Source: Ophiobolus disseminans
Lineage: Eukaryota; Ascomycota; Dothideomycetes; Pleosporales; Phaeosphaeriaceae
Length of the DNA: 64,000 nt
Direction of reading: 5' to 3'
NCBI GenBank assembly: GCA_010093685.1
Contig: MU006252.1
Span: 88,307 to 152,306 of the forward strand
Part shown: one piece after another, positions 61,755 through 64,000 of the stretch
Numbering within the stretch: the first letter of the stretch is position 1
Layout: each line of letters opens with the position of its first letter
Notes under the pieces: generated by a model
Seen by the model: only the letters and a program-made list of their open reading frames with translations
Told to the model about the DNA's origin: nothing
Database searches by the model: none
Program-made: the position numbers and the translations under genes

Positions 61755-64000
61755 ATGTTGCTTCGCGAGGAGGATACGGATGTGTTTAAGCGCTGGCTGT
61801 TACCGAAACTCGAGACCATGTACGTTGAAGCTATTCGACACGCTTTCGGGCGCATCGCTAATACTGGCAGTTCTGATGCAGACGACGAAGTACTCGCCGA
61901 CTATGTGATTGCACTTGTCACGGCGAACGAGTCGGAGCCTAACATCAGGCGCAACTGCTTGGATTCTTTGGCCGACTTTCTCCAAGACAGTAGGTGTCGC
62001 ATGCGAGATTCGGCGCAAACCACGGCTGACAGTCATAGACACGGCACCTTTCGTGGACGATGTTATCAAGACACTCAAGAGCAAGAGCTATGACCCTCGC
62101 GCACCTTCCCATGCAGGGCCCATCCCATCAATAGTCGGAAACTCTACCAACACCGAGTACGAGCCACGTTCCCCGCGCTCCGCGAACAGTCCACCGTTGC
62201 ATGCGCCCACGGCCCCGGCTGCGATTAGAGCCCTGCAAGCGCAACACCGTCTACCAGACCGACCGCCTGGGCCATCCACTTCGCACTCCCCAGGCTTGAA
62301 TATACAACATGACCGCGGTCAAGGGTCCAAGAAGCGGAAACAGGTCCAGCGCGATACAAGCGAGACTCGAGACGGTCAAGATTCTCATTATACGCGCAGT
62401 GGTACTGGTAACAGACCCATGAAGCAGATAGCACGGTGGAACGGCAAGAATGCGGCAGATGGGAGTGCCCTCCGCGGTGGTGCTGCATCTTTTGCGCCGC
62501 AGAACGCTTTCCCAGGATATCCGCCTATGCCAAACATGTCCACTATGCCTAATATGCTCAGCATGGCACATCTCCCGCCGCCACCTCCTGGCCCTGTGCC
62601 CTTCGACATGAATAACCCGATGGCCTTCTTCGCGATGATGGCTGCGCTTGGGACTGCAATACCAGGCATGCCCCCGCTACCAGCCCTCAATCCCCGAGGT
62701 AACGGTCGAGTACGTCAAGGAATTTGCCCCGACTATCACACAAAGGGGTTCTGTGCTCTGGGGACCTTGTGTTCGTTCGAACATGGCGAAGCAGACAACG
62801 CTGCAGATGATGCACCCGAGTACGATCCGAACCAGCACTCGCTTAACATGGGATGGGCTGCACCTTCCAACGGACGACAAGGAGTGAATAAGACTTACCA
62901 CAACAGCAAAAAGGGAGGCAAACCTCGCGCCGACTTCTCGTTGCCAGGCCCGACAACAGACCGTACAATTACAACTTTAGTCGTCGAGCAAATTCCCGAA
63001 GCACACTTTACCGAGGAGAATGTCCGAGGTTACTTCTCTCAATTCGGTACAATTGTCGACGTGGAGATGTATGCGCACCGGCGTCTGGCAACGGTCAAGT
63101 TTGAAGATCATGCAGCGGCGAGTCAGGCATACAACAGTCCCAAGGCCGTCTTCGAGAACCGTTTCGTCAAGGTCTATTGGATGAGGCTCAACACCGTTCT
63201 GGACGGACCGAAGAGGAGTTACGGTGACGTGGAAATAGCCGATGCTGACGATCTATCTCATGTCGCGGAACCAGTGTTGAGCCGCGAGGAGATTGAGAAG
63301 CGCCAGGCTGAAGCCCAAAAAGCCTTTGAAGAACGAAACAGGAAGTGGGCAGAGGCTGAAGCAAAGTCTGCAGATATCGATCGACAACTCAAGGAGAAGG
63401 ACGCCGAAATCCAAGACATCAAGCGACAGCTTGCCGAACTAGCTGGCGAGGAGTTCGATGGAAAGGACGAAGCTGAGAACAAGCTGGCCTCCCTTCAAGC
63501 TGAGGCAGCGATGCTCTTCGGAACGGATGACTATTTAGCAACAACCGGCCGTGGACGTGGCTATCCTCCTCGAGTAGCATACCGAGGCCGAGGGCATGCG
63601 AATTTCCCGCCCTGGGGCCATCGTGCGCCGCGAGGTTCTTCTTATCATGGTCGCGAATCCTTGCACACACACTTCGCTTGCATTAAGAGTCGCGTCAAGA
63701 GACTGGACCACCGCCCGAGGCGCATTGCTGTCGCTGGTATCGAGAAGGATACTCCAAAGGACGAGACTCTGAGGCAGTGGCTTGCGGTAAGCAACGATGT
63801 GGCTTGTGTTCATGGTGACGAAACTAATTACAAGTAGACCTTTCCCGAGTGTATCAGAATCGAGCATCATCCCGAAAAGCCCAACACCGTCATTCTCACA
63901 TTCCAGGAGCGGTATCACGCTGAATCGGTAAGCCATCCTCTATCTCATGCTTACATACACCCCCCAGCCATTCTACAATCCCTGTCTACATGCACTCATA
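61755..64000 (+). CDS. RBM26/RBM27-like RNA-binding protein (PWI-like, CCCH finger, RRM), partial
   Basis: Nuclear RNA-surveillance factor of the RBM26/27 type; the fission-yeast counterpart Rmn1 works with the Red1/Mtl1 (MTREC) machinery. Exons 61755-61989, 62039-63786, 63838-63927 and the start of a fourth at about 63968, running off the window. The N-terminal helical block DVFKRWLLPKLETMYVEAIR is PWI-like. A Pro/Met-rich linker follows. The CCCH zinc finger is CPDYHTKGFCALGTLCSFEH, and the first RRM is TTLVVEQIPEAHFTEENVRG to RFVKVYWMR. A long charged coiled coil (LSREEIEKRQAEAQKAFEER) comes next, then an RG-rich stretch, and a second RRM starts at RRIAVAGIEKDTPKDETLRQ. This domain order is diagnostic. 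The start ATG is the first in frame, and the 3' end is missing. Confidence 0.87.

Overview
This 64 kb window is nuclear DNA of a filamentous ascomycete. The genes have short GT-AG introns, mostly 43-100 nt, and lie densely on both strands. The gene families (MRJP-like secreted proteins, HET-domain proteins, DUF3433 membrane proteins, CYP61, fungal Tc1-like transposons) point to Pezizomycotina, most likely Dothideomycetes/Pleosporales. That placement is inference from family content, because no rRNA or barcode locus is present. I see no tRNA, rRNA, CRISPR array or prokaryotic feature.

Layout. 1-357: 5' end of a secreted M6-like peptidase. 1.3-5.6 kb: a sugar transporter divergent from a GH51 alpha-L-arabinofuranosidase, with CreA-type sites between them. 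5.8-7.1 kb: a secreted MRJP-like gene with an in-frame stop. 7.5-10.2 kb: MCM3, with an MluI cell-cycle box upstream. 10.9-11.8 kb: a short-chain dehydrogenase. 13.3-14.5 kb: a secreted GH43 arabinanase-like enzyme. 15.0-18.0 kb: an uncharacterised gene with two in-frame stops. 18.7-20.2 kb: an uncharacterised coiled-coil protein. 20.5-24.5 kb: a DUF3433 multi-pass membrane gene broken by three in-frame stops and a tetranucleotide slippage. 25.8-29.1 kb: PMS1 (MutL). 29.2-32.2 kb: a transposon nest, in which an intact Tc1/mariner element with perfect 62-bp inverted repeats sits inside an older, decayed one. 32.3-33.8 kb: an uncharacterised gene divergent from PMS1. 34.4-36.2 kb: ERG5/CYP61. 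36.8-39.5 kb: a CTD-kinase cyclin and an RGG-rich disordered protein that may be one gene. 39.7-40.4 kb: a GFA/CENP-V-type zinc enzyme. 41.2-42.7 kb: a HET-domain gene. 43.5-44.7 kb: an MDR oxidoreductase. 45.2-46.8 kb: a Dal5-like MFS transporter. 48.1-49.1 kb: a second SDR. 50.0-50.5 kb: LSM4. 51.3-53.3 kb: a single-pass receptor-like membrane protein. 53.9-55.2 kb: mitochondrial uS4 (NAM9), sharing a 251-bp promoter with a La-module RNA-binding protein (55.5-57.1 kb). 58.3-61.1 kb: elongation factor eEF2. 61.8 kb to the end: an RBM26/27-like RNA-binding protein, cut by the window edge.

How the genes relate. Most are unlinked housekeeping functions: replication and repair, translation, RNA processing, ergosterol synthesis. 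The clearest functional grouping is L-arabinose use, with a sugar porter, an intracellular arabinofuranosidase and a secreted arabinanase-like enzyme within 13.2 kb. Two observations stand out. First, the transposon nest splits what appears to have been a compact bidirectional promoter of about 180 bp between PMS1 and its neighbour. Second, three genes in the first 25 kb keep long reading frames yet carry premature stops, while the genes between them look intact. All exon boundaries were deduced by eye from splice signals, phase continuity and family expectation.
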